Shown one piece after another: positions 8,446-17,691 of a stretch of 64,000 nt of DNA. Position numbers and translations under genes: made by a program. The DNA comes from Lachnospiraceae bacterium AB2028 (GTDB taxonomy: Bacteria; Bacillota; Clostridia; Lachnospirales; Lachnospiraceae), in assembly GCA_000621425.1 (NCBI GenBank), contig KK211275.1, forward strand, positions 412,523 to 476,522, written 5' to 3'. Each line of letters opens with the position of its first letter. Within the stretch, counting starts at the first letter, position 1. The notes beneath the pieces were generated by a model that saw only the letters and a program-made list of their open reading frames with translations, did not search any database and was not told the origin of the DNA.

Positions 8446-9890
8446 TATTTTTCCCCTTTCTTATCAAAGAATTGAGTGAATGTTGCCATTCCGGTAATTA
8501 CCAATATTGGAATATGGTTATATAGCTGTCGGTTATTTGCTTCCCAAAACATAAGGAACAGGAAGAGCCCAAAGAGGGAAATGCGGGCAAAAAGGCCTAA
8601 AGTGTTGTGGGAATCCGTCTTTTTCCTGCTTATAGAATATACGCTTCCAAGAATATTAAGCAAAAGGAGAAGATAATACATGCCTGTTGCCAACATCATC
8701 GTATATCCGCCATATATTCCGTAGGCGCTGAGAAACGGATAGGCAGGTGAATCAGGCACATAAATGTATGTGGAAAGCCCCATGAAACCTGCTGCAAAGT
8801 TATGACGCATTTTGCTGACTATATGAGTGATAGAAAACATTTCATTACGGTTACCGCGTAAATATGAATAGGCAAATTCTTTTTTCGCTTCTATAGTCGG
8901 TGTTGCGAGAAGCTCATAGGCGTAGTCTGCGTTGTCTTCCCAGTCGCCGTGACCGTGGGAGCCAAGTGCGATCCAATGTATTATGGGTACATGCATTTCC
9001 GTCATTTTAGAAGCAGGTGAGATATGCCAGATCAATCCGTAGATAAGCCAAAAACAAATAAAAGAGCAACAATATAAGAGAATACGGCGAAGCGTAGTTT
9101 TATTAAAAGATGTGAGCAGTTTCACTATTGAAAAGGCTATTATAGGTATTACGGCAGTAGCCTTCAGCCAGAAAGCCATACACGTAAACAGGCCCACAAG
9201 GATGATATTTACAGCGGATACCCACTTGCTGCTGCCGGTATCGGAAATAATAAGATAGATGGGAAGAACGGTGAGCATAATGGTAGCCTGATCGGAATAA
9301 AAAGCATATGTACATCCATATAAGGGTAAAAAAAGGGCGTATACCACTAATGCCATAAAGCATACATATACCGGGAATTGGAAATGCTCCATTATTTTAA
9401 AAATAAGGACAGCTGCTATCGTTGCACAGAGAACAGAAAAAATGATGATCGAATAGGTTCCGTCAAAGCCAATAAGATATGCAGGAAGCCTTATCAGGGC
9501 CATCATTAGCAGAAGCAGATAATTATTTTTGAACATGGCAAAATATGCCCAGTTAACTTCTTTGCCGGCTATAAGGTTCAATGAATCATCGAATACTTCT
9601 CCGTAATCATTGGTCGGAGGATTTGCAAATAATAATGAAGTGACAGAAAGGGCGGTAAAAAGCAGGATGAGATATACTGTCAAAAGGAGTGTTTTATGCT
9701 TTGTCAGAAATGCTTCAGACTTTTTTAATATAAAAAAGGTAAGGAGAAAACAAGCAAACCAGACAAGTGAAACGAAGGAAACTTTATACCAGGCTATATG
9801 ATGATATGTGCCGGTCACGGAAACAGCGAGAACAGTTCCCATAAATATAATATTAAGCCATTCGAAAATAGTTATCAGTTTTTTGTTCAT
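8445..9890 (-). CDS. Polytopic membrane protein, possible GT-C type glycosyltransferase
   Basis: About 481 residues with 11-13 hydrophobic segments and one large outside loop after residue 300. The first outside loop after helix 3 contains NDYGEVFDDSLNL, acidic residues placed like those of GT-C glycosyltransferases (ArnT/PMT-like). I do not recognise a specific family. ATG 9890 follows GAGGTG, so it is preferred to a GTG at 9902. Coupling to cls suggests a role in lipid or lipoteichoic-type polymer modification; that is inference. Confidence 0.7.
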   Translation of the reverse strand: MNKKLITIFEWLNIIFMGTVLAVSVTGTYHHIAWYKVSFVSLVWFACFLLTFFILKKSEAFLTKHKTLLLTVYLILLFTALSVTSLLFANPPTNDYGEVFDDSLNLIAGKEVNWAYFAMFKNNYLLLLMMALIRLPAYLIGFDGTYSIIIFSVLCATIAAVLIFKIMEHFQFPVYVCFMALVVYALFLPLYGCTYAFYSDQATIMLTVLPIYLIISDTGSSKWVSAVNIILVGLFTCMAFWLKATAVIPIIAFSIVKLLTSFNKTTLRRILLYCCSFICFWLIYGLIWHISPASKMTEMHVPIIHWIALGSHGHGDWEDNADYAYELLATPTIEAKKEFAYSYLRGNRNEMFSITHIVSKMRHNFAAGFMGLSTYIYVPDSPAYPFLSAYGIYGGYTMMLATGMYYLLLLLNILGSVYSISRKKTDSHNTLGLFARISLFGLFLFLMFWEANNRQLYNHIPILVITGMATFTQFFDKKGEK

Positions 9891-9974
9891 CTGAATGCTC
9901 ACCTCAGTTTAACAGGAACATTATATATGGGTTGATCATACGTCCGCAACAGATTTCTGTGGAAGGATAAAGGC

Positions 9975-10733
9975 TTAGTAAAAACTGTCAATATACTTAA
10001 GGTTTTTCCTGTAGCGCGCAGGCGTTTCACCGGTAAGTTTCTTATATGCGGCAGTAAATGCACTTTGGGAGGAAAAGCCTAAGGAGTAAGAAATATCCGT
10101 AATGGAGTAGTCGGTTTTTTCCAGCATATTCTTTGCAGTGTTTATCTTGACTGAAAGGATATACGCTTTGACAGTTGTTCCTGTCTCAGCGGCAAACAGC
10201 TTGGAAAAGTAGCTGGGATTCAGGTTCTCATTCATGGCAAGTCCTTCCATGGTGAGCGGCTCATGAAGGTGGTCGTAGATATAGTCGATGGCATGCCTTA
10301 CGTAGGCGGAATATCGGTCATTCTTTTTTAATTCTTTCATATGTTCAGCAAAATCCAGCTGTGCTGCGCCGATAAGGTCTATGACCTGCTCAACGGTCTT
10401 GCTTTCATCCGCAGCCTGGATATAGATATCGCTTATTGTATAGGCTTCGTCATGGGGGAGGCCGGAATTGATGCAGATACGGGATATGACGCCGACGGAA
10501 ACCACCAGATGGTAGATGCAGTTGCGCAGAGGATCTTTTGAAAGTACACCTTTACCTTTGAAGAAGTCTTTTTTTATTTCCTCAAAGTTTGCCTTAACTT
10601 TTTCAACATCACCGTTGCGGATATCTTCATAGCGGGAGTATTCCTGCCTGATATCCGTGCGGACGAACTCTTCTTCGCGCTGTATGTAGAGCCTGTAAAT
10701 CAGTTCTTTTCTTGCATCCAGATTCTTTGCCAT
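9975..10733 (-). CDS. AraC family transcriptional regulator
   Basis: A 252-residue regulator whose last 100 residues form the AraC DNA-binding domain with two helix-turn-helix units; SITDISYSLGFSSQSAFTAAYKKLTGETPARYR is the signature, read in two parts at about residues 214-245. The N-terminal 150 residues are helical with no recognisable sugar-binding cupin. Start at ATG 10733; a TTG three codons upstream is less likely. It is divergent from the MATE transporter gene, 190 bases away, so control of that gene is plausible. Confidence 0.9.
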   Translation of the reverse strand: MAKNLDARKELIYRLYIQREEEFVRTDIRQEYSRYEDIRNGDVEKVKANFEEIKKDFFKGKGVLSKDPLRNCIYHLVVSVGVISRICINSGLPHDEAYTISDIYIQAADESKTVEQVIDLIGAAQLDFAEHMKELKKNDRYSAYVRHAIDYIYDHLHEPLTMEGLAMNENLNPSYFSKLFAAETGTTVKAYILSVKINTAKNMLEKTDYSITDISYSLGFSSQSAFTAAYKKLTGETPARYRKNLKYIDSFY

Positions 10734-10924
10734 GGTGATCAACCTTCAAATGCTGTAATCAAAGGGATTTTTTGTTAATTTTAAATAACATACCATAAAA
10801 TTATAAAAAATGCCATATTTTTGATAAATTTTCAGAAAAGGTTTTCTTATAATGCACGCAACGGAGAGAGAAGAGCGTATTCTCCGGAACATTTAAAGAT
10901 GATAGCATCTTTGGAGGAAGAGTG

Positions 10925-12328
10925 ATGAAGGGAACAGGTCAGGTAATGCAGAAAAAAGTAACAGACCTTACAAAGGGAAACATCACAAAGCACATACTTA
11001 GGTTTTACTGGCCGCTGCTGCTTACCAGCATGCTCCAGCAGCTTTATAATTTCGTGGATACACTTATAGTGGGCAGGGGCATAGATGACAATGCGCTGGC
11101 ATCCGTTGGAAATATGGGTTCGCTGTTTTTCCTGATAGTAGGATTTTCCCTGGGACTTGCAAACGGTTTCGGTATACTGATTGCACAGAGTTTCGGTGCA
11201 GGTAAAAAAGAGCAGCTCCGTCATAGGTTAGCAGCAACCATACAGGTGGCTGCGGTACTTGCCATAGTGCTTACTACAATAAGCGTATCTTTCCTGCCGT
11301 TGGCACTGAGACTGCTCAGGACTGATGAGATACTGATGGCAGACTGTCTGCGATACGGCTATATTGTATTCGGCGGTTTGGTTGCATCCATTGCCTATAA
11401 TGTAAGTGCTGCAGTGCTCAGGTCATTAGGAGACAGCCGTACACCGCTGTTCGCCATACTGATTTCTTCTGTAGTAAATTTAGGCTTAGACTGCCTGTTT
11501 ATCTTTGGGTTTGGGACTGGCGTTGAAGGTGCTGCTATCGCAACCGTTGTATCCCAGTTAGTGTCCGCCGCTGTCTGCATAAAGAGGCTTTCAACCATAG
11601 AGCTTGTACATTTGAGCTGTGCTGATTTCAAAAATGACAAGAGCGTTTTCGTTGAACTGTTAAAGAACGGTCTGCCTATGGCATTCATGAATTCCATAAC
11701 AGCAGTAGGCTGCATGGTAATACAGTATTTCATTAACGGCGCAGGTGTGGATTACACGACTGCATATACTGCATGCGGCAAGTACATAAACCTTTTCATG
11801 AATCCTGCATGTGCTGCCGGCGGCGCAATGAGCGCTTTCACCAGCCAGAACTACGGGGCAGGCGAGAAAGAAAGGATACGCAAAGGACTCCGTGTATGCT
11901 TAAGCATTGCCTTCATATCATATCTGCTGTTAGGTTCACTTATGGTATTTGCACCGGAAATGCTCGCAAGGATAATGCTTAAGGGAAGCTTTCCCATAAA
12001 ACTTGCCTGTGAGTACCTGCCGATAAGCGGTGTGACTATAATTGCGGTAAACTGTCTCTTTGTTTACAGAAGCGCAGTACAGGGAATGGGAGATACGGTA
12101 ATGCCCATGTGGTCAGGCGTACTTGAGATGGTCATGAGAATAGCTTTGGTATCGCTCCTTATGGGGACATTAGGTTTCAGGGCTGTGGCCATAGCAGAGT
12201 CAAGTGCCTGGATATCCGCACTGTTCTTAAATATCTTTGCTTTCTACCGCCGGATGGGAATGGAGCACAGTACTGTTAAGTACCGCAGACGCAGTTTCCT
12301 TTCCGGAAGAAGGGCATCATATATGTGA
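10925..12328 (+). CDS. MATE family multidrug efflux transporter
   Basis: A 467-residue, 12-helix protein. The opening KGNITKHILRFYWPLLLTSML and the QQLYNFVDTLIVG segment are typical of NorM/DinF-like MATE proteins, which expel cationic drugs using Na+ or H+ gradients. Both six-helix halves are present (the second with NAVGCM-like and GMGDTVMP segments), so it looks intact. ATG 10925 is 6 to 7 bases after GGAGG. It is transcribed away from the AraC regulator gene and closed by its own terminator at 12354. Confidence 0.92.
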   Translation: MKGTGQVMQKKVTDLTKGNITKHILRFYWPLLLTSMLQQLYNFVDTLIVGRGIDDNALASVGNMGSLFFLIVGFSLGLANGFGILIAQSFGAGKKEQLRHRLAATIQVAAVLAIVLTTISVSFLPLALRLLRTDEILMADCLRYGYIVFGGLVASIAYNVSAAVLRSLGDSRTPLFAILISSVVNLGLDCLFIFGFGTGVEGAAIATVVSQLVSAAVCIKRLSTIELVHLSCADFKNDKSVFVELLKNGLPMAFMNSITAVGCMVIQYFINGAGVDYTTAYTACGKYINLFMNPACAAGGAMSAFTSQNYGAGEKERIRKGLRVCLSIAFISYLLLGSLMVFAPEMLARIMLKGSFPIKLACEYLPISGVTIIAVNCLFVYRSAVQGMGDTVMPMWSGVLEMVMRIALVSLLMGTLGFRAVAIAESSAWISALFLNIFAFYRRMGMEHSTVKYRRRSFLSGRRASYM

Positions 12329-12353
12329 TGAAAAAAGAATCATAAAAGCTATT

Positions 12354-12384
12354 AGGGCTGTGCGTAATCGCATAGCCCTTTTTT
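12354..12384 (+). terminator. Terminator after the MATE gene
   Basis: AGGGCTGTGCG and CGCATAGCCCT form an 11-bp stem with one mismatch and a four-base loop, followed by six T. Confidence 0.9.
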
Positions 12385-12477
12385 GAACTTTTGCCCTGTA
12401 TGTGGTAGTATTTCAGATAATGCAGTATTTATTATAAAATGTGAAATTTGATAAAAAAAACATAGGTTTATGCAGAA

Positions 12478-13233
12478 ATGGACGTAATTTACAAAGGCGA
12501 AAAATTAAGATATGTAGAGGACTTTCATGGAGAACCGGTACTTTGGATAACTGCGTCATCCCAGACGGATATGGAACACATGACGTTCGTGGGGGGGCAT
12601 GCGGATGAGTATTGCATATTCCTGAAGGACCTTCCGGAAAAAGAACTGGCTGATGTAAAAAAACAGATTGATGGACTAAAGCAGCCTGCATCAGGTAATA
12701 AATACTGGAACCTTTTCAGGGACTATGCGGAGTGGTTTCTGGTTTATTGTTTTGGCGGATGGGTATATGAATCCATATGGTGCTGCATGATCTACCACCG
12801 CAGGGGCTTTATCAACAGGGGATTTCTATTCGGTCCCTGGCTTCCGATATATGGTATCGGAGTATTTATAATCCTTGGTATTTTTGCATTGCTTAAGATA
12901 AAGAAACCTTTGCTGGTATTTATAGTCGGAGCGGTCATTGCAACTATCGCTGAACTTACCGCAAGTTATATCATAGACATGACAATCGGTGTGCCAATGT
13001 GGGATTATACAAATGAGTTCCTGAATTTTGACAGCCGGATAGCCCTGGTTCCGTCGTTGATGTTCGGATTGCTAATATGGGTGGCGGTCTGTCTGGTGCA
13101 GCCGCTGATAGTCAAAGTACAGAGTAAGATACGTGATGCCAAGGCTCATAATGTAATTTTTATAATCATAGTATTTTTATTTTTAGTGGACTTGGTCAGC
13201 AGGATATGGCTGGGCAGCAACTGCGTAGGATAG
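12478..13233 (+). CDS. ABC_trans_CmpB-like membrane protein (putative type IV ABC permease)
   Basis: A 251-residue protein. Residues 1-75 are soluble; from about 80 the sequence matches the CmpB-type membrane family, with the conserved FGGWVYESIWC helix, RRGFINRGFLFGPWLPIYG and a later ELTASYI...WDYT stretch. Despite the family name, no ATPase partner is encoded nearby and function is unknown. ATG 12478 has only a weak ribosome site; the upstream 90 bases hold no other gene. A soluble N-terminal extension of this size is unusual for the family. Confidence 0.75.
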   Translation: MDVIYKGEKLRYVEDFHGEPVLWITASSQTDMEHMTFVGGHADEYCIFLKDLPEKELADVKKQIDGLKQPASGNKYWNLFRDYAEWFLVYCFGGWVYESIWCCMIYHRRGFINRGFLFGPWLPIYGIGVFIILGIFALLKIKKPLLVFIVGAVIATIAELTASYIIDMTIGVPMWDYTNEFLNFDSRIALVPSLMFGLLIWVAVCLVQPLIVKVQSKIRDAKAHNVIFIIIVFLFLVDLVSRIWLGSNCVG

Positions 13234-13304
13234 CCGGTATTTAACTATCTAAAGTAGTTGTTGATGCAGTACAAAGAAAATCTGATTTTCAGCGAGGAAA
13301 AAAT

Positions 13305-13622
13305 ATGGATATTTTTGATCATATCATGAATATGTTAAATCCCAAGGAAAGGCCGGGTTGGGTAAACACCACCGGAACATATACCGGCAATGTCAGGAAG
13401 GGACTTACTGGCCGTGCCGGCAATTATGGACACAATGATATCAATGAGTACGAGTACCGGTACTATGCAGAGGATAAGGAACGTTTCGGCTATCAGAAAT
13501 GGTATCCGCTGCCTGATCCGGATCCCGGGGAACTTAAAGGGCAGACTGTGAATGTCAGGTACAATAAGAAAAAGCCGTATATTGTGGAAGTGGTTGCAGA
13601 TATCGATGATGACGATGACTGA
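13305..13622 (+). CDS. Hypothetical protein, acidic C-terminus
   Basis: A 105-residue protein, rich in Tyr, Gly and charged residues, ending in a run of Asp. It has no membrane segment and no signal peptide. The second half (from KWYPLPDPDPG to YIVEV) looks like a small beta-rich fold in which a property of a polymer or pore is set by VNVRYNKKKP, reminiscent of DUF3592-type repeats but without their membrane helices. Ribosome site GAGGA 8 bases before ATG 13305. It stands between the CmpB-like gene and upp; no function assigned. Confidence 0.6.
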   Translation: MDIFDHIMNMLNPKERPGWVNTTGTYTGNVRKGLTGRAGNYGHNDINEYEYRYYAEDKERFGYQKWYPLPDPDPGELKGQTVNVRYNKKKPYIVEVVADIDDDDD

Positions 13623-13686
13623 ATGTGTTACTACTCACTTATACAATTATATGCATTAAATAAATAAAGAATTTTTTAGATTTTGA

Positions 13687-13785
13687 TATAATAGATAATA
13701 ACCTATCCGTGATCGTATCTATACGGCACCAAGGTTCTGTTGATTGATTTACAGAGCCCCGAAAAGGGGAGAAAAGGGGGTAAAA
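13687..13785 (+). promoter_or_regulatory. upp promoter and structured leader
   Basis: TATAAT at 13687-13692 gives a transcript with a leader of about 85 nt. The leader holds a hairpin, GGTTCTGT at 13733-13740 with ACAGAGCC at 13751-13758, directly followed by CCCC/GGGG pairing at 13757-13769. The hairpin could affect translation or form part of a pyrimidine-responsive control, but no PyrR-box consensus was recognised. The ribosome site AGGGGG lies just before ATG 13786. Confidence 0.4.
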
Positions 13786-14415
13786 ATGGACAATATTACA
13801 ATTCTTGATCATCCGCTTATAAAACATAAGATTTCCATGCTTAGGGATAAGCAGACCGGAACCAATGAGTTCAGAAAGCTTGTTGGTGAAGTTGCAATGC
13901 TAATGGGATATGAGGCATTGCGGGATCTTCCGCTTGAAGAGGTTGAAGTGGAAACTCCTATTGAAACCTGCATGACACCTATGCTTACCGGAAGGAAGAT
14001 TGCGATCATCCCTATACTCAGGGCAGGACTTGGAATGGTTGATGGGCTGCTGTCACTGTATCCGTCTGCAAAGATCGGCCATATAGGACTTTATCGGGAT
14101 GAGATCACTTATGAACCCAGGGAGTATTATTGCAAGCTGCCTGATGCTATTGATGAGCGCATAATCATCGTTACCGATCCTATGCTGGCCACAGGCGGAT
14201 CTGCGGTGGATGCCATAGGCCAGATAAAGAAGCATGGCGGGAAAAATATCAAGTTCATGTGCATCATAGCTGCTCCCGAAGGATTGAAGAATCTTTCGGA
14301 GTCGCATCCGGATGTACAGATATATGTAGGTCAGCAGGATAGGGGACTCAATGAAAATGCATATATCCGTCCTGGGTTGGGCGATGCCGGGGACAGGATT
14401 TTCGGAACGAAGTAA
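13786..14415 (+). CDS. upp: Uracil phosphoribosyltransferase
   Basis: A 209-residue enzyme, the standard length, that makes UMP from uracil and PRPP in pyrimidine salvage. The PRPP loop reads [12 protein letters not shown] near residue 130, and the C-terminal uracil-binding stretch is [18 protein letters not shown] 13786 is chosen over an upstream in-frame ATG at 13744 because AGGGGG lies 5 bases before it and because family members begin with this N-terminus. It is convergent with the feo genes. Confidence 0.96.
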   Translation: MDNITILDHPLIKHKISMLRDKQTGTNEFRKLVGEVAMLMGYEALRDLPLEEVEVETPIETCMTPMLTGRKIAIIPILRAGLGMVDGLLSLYPSAKIGHIGLYRDEITYEPREYYCKLPDAIDERIIIVTDPMLATGGSAVDAIGQIKKHGGKNIKFMCIIAAPEGLKNLSESHPDVQIYVGQQDRGLNENAYIRPGLGDAGDRIFGTK

Positions 14416-14429
14416 AAATACACAGATGA

Positions 14430-14588
14430 TCATTTGTCATTATGACAGTGCATCTGACAGCCGGCACAGTTGCTGCAATCACATCCGCAGCTGCTTTTGC
14501 CGGCTTTTTTATTCTTTATTATTTTTATTACGGCCAGCGCTACAGCGAGGACGATCGCAAGTATTAAGATGATATCCCAGTAGTTCAT
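14430..14588 (-). CDS. FeoB-associated Cys-rich membrane protein
   Basis: A 52-residue protein: one membrane helix (MNYWDIILILAIVLAVALAV) followed by a basic stretch and a Cys-rich tail, CGCDCSNCAGCQMHCH, with six Cys and two His. This is the build of the small FeoB-associated proteins (sometimes called FeoC-like or FeoB-associated Cys-rich). It starts 16 bases after the feoB stop on the same strand, so it is cotranscribed. The cluster probably binds iron or helps regulate FeoB; its exact role is not established. Confidence 0.85.
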   Translation of the reverse strand: MNYWDIILILAIVLAVALAVIKIIKNKKAGKSSCGCDCSNCAGCQMHCHNDK

Positions 14589-14603
14589 ATTTTTATCTCC
14601 AAA

Positions 14604-16955
14604 TTATCTGATTACTGAAAAGATTAAATAAACTGTCAATGCTGCTATCCAGGCAATAAAGCACTGCCATACAACTACGGCAAATGCCCATTTTATCCCG
14701 AGCTCCTTTCGTATGACATTTACCGCAGCAACGCAGGGCGTGTAGAGCAGGGAGAATATAAGCAATGAAGCGGCGGCTGCATTTGAAAGTGCTTCATTGA
14801 CATTCTGGCCGAAGAGTATCTCCAGCGTGGAGACAACGCTTTCCTTTGCCATGAAACCGCAGATAAGGGAGGTGCATATTCTCCAGTCTCCCAGTCCTAT
14901 TGGTGTAAGCAGGGGCGCAAGCCATCCTGAAATAATAGCGAGTATGCTGTCCTGCTGGTCTTCTACAAGATTGAATCGGGGATCAAAGCTCTGCAGCAGC
15001 CAGATTATGATCGTAGCAATGAGTATTGTTGTAAAGGCTCTCTGCAGGAAATCTTTCGCCTTTTCCCAAAGGAGCTGAGCTACATTTTTCATTCCGGGCA
15101 TACGGTAGTTTGGAAGTTCCATTACGAAGGGTACTGCCTCGCCTTTAAAAAGTGTTTTTCTGTAAATAAAGGCTGCAATTATGCCTGTGACTATTCCTGT
15201 AAAATAGAGCAGGACTATGATAGGGGCTTTGTACTTCGGGAAAAATGTGCTTACAAAGAATGCGTATATAGGAAGTTTTGCAGTACAGCTCATAAAGGGA
15301 GTCAGGAGAATTGTCATCTTCCTGTCCCTTTCGCTGGGGAGGGTCCTGGTGGACATGACAGCAGGAACCGTGCAGCCGAATCCTATGAGCAGGGGAACTA
15401 TGCTTCTTCCGGAGAGTCCGATCTTCCTTAGCAGCTTATCCATGAAAAATGCAACTCGGGCAATATAGCCGCTGTCCTCTAAAATGGACAGGAAGAAGAA
15501 AAGCGTAACAATTACAGGCAGGAAACTCAGTACGCTGCCAACACCGGCAAATATGCCGTCTATTACTAAGCCGTGGAGTACATCATTTACATTTCCTGCT
15601 GAAAGCGCTGCATCCACCCATTCGGTCAGTTTATCAACGGCTGTTTCCAGCAGTCCCTGGAGAGTGCCACCGATCACATCAAATGTAAGCCACATAATCA
15701 GCCCCATGATAATAATGAAAATGGGGATGGCTGTCCATTTGCCTGTAAGGATTTTATCAATCTTTTCGCTGCGGATGCTTTCCTTGCTTTTTTTAGGTTT
15801 CTTTACGCAACGGTCACATACCTTGAATATAAAGGAAAAACGCATGTCGGCAATTGCTGCACTTCTGTCAAGACCGCGCTCTTTTTCCATCTGAAGGACT
15901 ATATGTTCTATGGTTTCTTTTTCATTTTCATCAAGCTGAAGCTGTTCTGTTATGATCTGGTCGCCCTCAACCACCTTGCTTGCGGCAAAGTGCAGGGGAA
16001 TTCCGGCCGTCCTGGTGTGGTCATCTATAAGATGCCTTATGCCGTGAAGGGAACGGTGCACGGCTCCGCCGTTGTCATTTTCGCTGCAGAAATCATTCCG
16101 TAAGGGCTTTTCCTGGTATTTTGCTACATGGATGGCATGTTCTATCAGCTCGCCTATGCCCTGGTTCTTAGCTGCGGATATCGGTACCACAGGAACCCCA
16201 AGCATTTCCTCCATGCTGTTAATATCTATCGTGCCGCCGTTTGCTGTAAGCTCGTCCATCATATTTATTGCAACTACCATGGGAACATCCATTTCAAGCA
16301 GCTGCATGGTAAGATACAGGTTTCTTTCTATATTGGAGGCATCTACTATATTGATGACAGCTTTGGGCTTGCTGTTCATGACAAAATTGCGGGAGACGAT
16401 CTCTTCGCTGCTGTAGGGGGACATGGAATAGATGCCCGGAAGGTCTGTGACCAGGGTGTTGGGATGGCCTTTGATCTCGCCGTCCTTTCGGTCAACGGTT
16501 ACACCGGGAAAGTTTCCTACATGCTGGTTTGAACCGGTGAGCTGATTGAAAAGGGTGGTCTTTCCACAGTTCTGGTTGCCCACAAGGGCAAAGGATAAAA
16601 CTTCATTATCAGGAAGGGGCTTTGCATTGCCTTCAGGATGGGATTTTCCCTTTTCACCGAAACCGGGATGCTCTGTCTTTTTTTTGTGTGATCTGGCCGG
16701 CGACTCCGGCTCAGGCTCGGTACCTGATACATAGGAGGGGGTAACATCAATATTCGCTGCATCATCAAGACGGAGCGTAAGCTCGTACCCATGGACTTTA
16801 AGCTCCATAGGATCTCCCATTGGCGCGTATTTTACTATTGTTACTTCAGCGCCGGGAATCATTCCCATATCGAGGAAGTGCTGTCTGAGTGCGCCCGAAC
16901 CGCCGACTTTTTCAATGACGGCAGGGGTTCCGATCTCAAGTTCCTTAAGTGTCAT
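14604..16955 (-). CDS. feoB: Ferrous iron transporter, FeoA-FeoB fusion
   Basis: A 783-residue protein. Residues 1-75 are a FeoA SH3-like domain (GMIPGAEVTIVK, GDPMELKVHGYELTLR); a charged linker to about 115 joins it to FeoB. The G domain shows GNQNCGKTT (G1), DLPGIYSM (G3) and NMMDE (G4); the membrane half from about 410 has the Gate motifs, including GFGCTVPA and GFMAKE. FeoB imports Fe2+ with GTP hydrolysis. FeoA and FeoB are usually separate genes, so the fusion is noteworthy though known. Start ATG 16955 follows AGGGG. Confidence 0.95.
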   Translation of the reverse strand: MTLKELEIGTPAVIEKVGGSGALRQHFLDMGMIPGAEVTIVKYAPMGDPMELKVHGYELTLRLDDAANIDVTPSYVSGTEPEPESPARSHKKKTEHPGFGEKGKSHPEGNAKPLPDNEVLSFALVGNQNCGKTTLFNQLTGSNQHVGNFPGVTVDRKDGEIKGHPNTLVTDLPGIYSMSPYSSEEIVSRNFVMNSKPKAVINIVDASNIERNLYLTMQLLEMDVPMVVAINMMDELTANGGTIDINSMEEMLGVPVVPISAAKNQGIGELIEHAIHVAKYQEKPLRNDFCSENDNGGAVHRSLHGIRHLIDDHTRTAGIPLHFAASKVVEGDQIITEQLQLDENEKETIEHIVLQMEKERGLDRSAAIADMRFSFIFKVCDRCVKKPKKSKESIRSEKIDKILTGKWTAIPIFIIIMGLIMWLTFDVIGGTLQGLLETAVDKLTEWVDAALSAGNVNDVLHGLVIDGIFAGVGSVLSFLPVIVTLFFFLSILEDSGYIARVAFFMDKLLRKIGLSGRSIVPLLIGFGCTVPAVMSTRTLPSERDRKMTILLTPFMSCTAKLPIYAFFVSTFFPKYKAPIIVLLYFTGIVTGIIAAFIYRKTLFKGEAVPFVMELPNYRMPGMKNVAQLLWEKAKDFLQRAFTTILIATIIIWLLQSFDPRFNLVEDQQDSILAIISGWLAPLLTPIGLGDWRICTSLICGFMAKESVVSTLEILFGQNVNEALSNAAAASLLIFSLLYTPCVAAVNVIRKELGIKWAFAVVVWQCFIAWIAALTVYLIFSVIR

Positions 16956-16975
16956 ATAATAAGCCCCTTATACTT

Positions 16976-17025
16976 TTAGTTACGACTAACAAAAAGTAGT
17001 ATATATTACTGATATTATATGTCAA
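16976..17025 (-). promoter_or_regulatory. feo promoter with candidate metal-regulator operator
   Basis: Read on the minus strand, TTGACA (17020-17025) and TATACT (16998-17003) are 16 bases apart. Just after the expected start point lies an inverted repeat, TTAGT-TACG-ACTAA at 16976-16989. Operators of DtxR/MntR-type iron repressors contain TTAG half-sites, so iron-dependent repression of feo is likely. The regulator is not encoded in the window. Confidence 0.55.
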
Positions 17026-17119
17026 GTAAGGCCTGATATCGTTGAAAAAGCAACAAAAATAGGATAAGATGTTTTTAGGTAATGATAACTTCATCACAAC
17101 AGAAACGGAGGGCGAGAAT

Positions 17120-17239
17120 ATGGGCGTATTGTTGGATTTTAGGGCAGGTTATGCAAGAAGGCTTGAGGTGGCAGTGAATACTCTGATACTTATGGGCTGG
17201 GTAACCCTGTTCTGCATAACGGCTTATCTGGTATTTTAA
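17120..17239 (+). CDS. Small single-helix membrane protein, orphan
   Basis: A 39-residue frame with a strong ribosome site (GGAGGG, 9 bases before ATG 17120). Residues 20-39 form one hydrophobic helix, after a short basic stretch (YARRLE). It is divergent from feoAB and is followed by a good terminator at 17264, so it is probably a real short transcript. No family recognised. Position next to the feo promoter may mean a link with iron uptake, but a stand-alone small membrane peptide is equally possible. Confidence 0.6.
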   Translation: MGVLLDFRAGYARRLEVAVNTLILMGWVTLFCITAYLVF

Positions 17240-17263
17240 AGCATTAAGCAATATGGTTTGATC

Positions 17264-17294
17264 AAGCGGTGGTGAAATCCACCGCTTTTCATTT
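17264..17294 (+). terminator. Terminator after the small membrane protein gene
   Basis: AAGCGGTGG at 17264-17272 pairs perfectly with CCACCGCTT at 17279-17287; a T-rich tail follows. Confidence 0.8.
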
Positions 17295-17343
17295 ATCATG
17301 GGTATTGTTTGCCTTGACACTAAGCCTTTGCAGTGTTATATTT

Positions 17344-17579
17344 CAGCTTGTAAATACAAATAGTAGGTAGAGGTTGCGGAAAAGATATATGGCTGTCTGA
17401 TGGTGCGGTACAGACGAGGACAGCAGGAGGCTTTCCCGCCGAAGGAGAAACGAAATCGCAGACGCTTTATCCTGGGGGTACGGAGAATATCCGTATCACT
17501 GTCATCGGGAATCCGATGGGGCGCTATCACAGTTTAAGCTATGAGTGAGCACACCGGTATTCCATGCCGGTGTTTTCTA
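17344..17579 (+). promoter_or_regulatory. Lysine riboswitch (L-box) with terminator, controlling dapA
   Basis: The aptamer runs from AGCTT at 17344 to its P1 partner AAGCT at 17536. It contains the conserved core segments: GGTAGAGGTTGCGG near 17365, GCCGAAGGAGAAA near 17439, and CTGGGGGTA near 17474, as well as the TGTCATCGG joining segment near 17500. A terminator follows: CACCGGTAT with ATGCCGGTG at 17552-17571 and TTTTCT. When lysine binds, P1 is stabilised and dapA transcription stops; at low lysine the terminator is prevented. dapA begins 110 bases further on. Confidence 0.9.
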
Positions 17580-17691
17580 TTATAATTTTTATGAAATGTT
17601 GTAAAATATGTAGTAGGGAAATTACCGGGAAGGTTATCGGGATACATCTACCGCCAAAAGGCGCATAAGCGCAGAAAGCAGGAGGAAAAAT

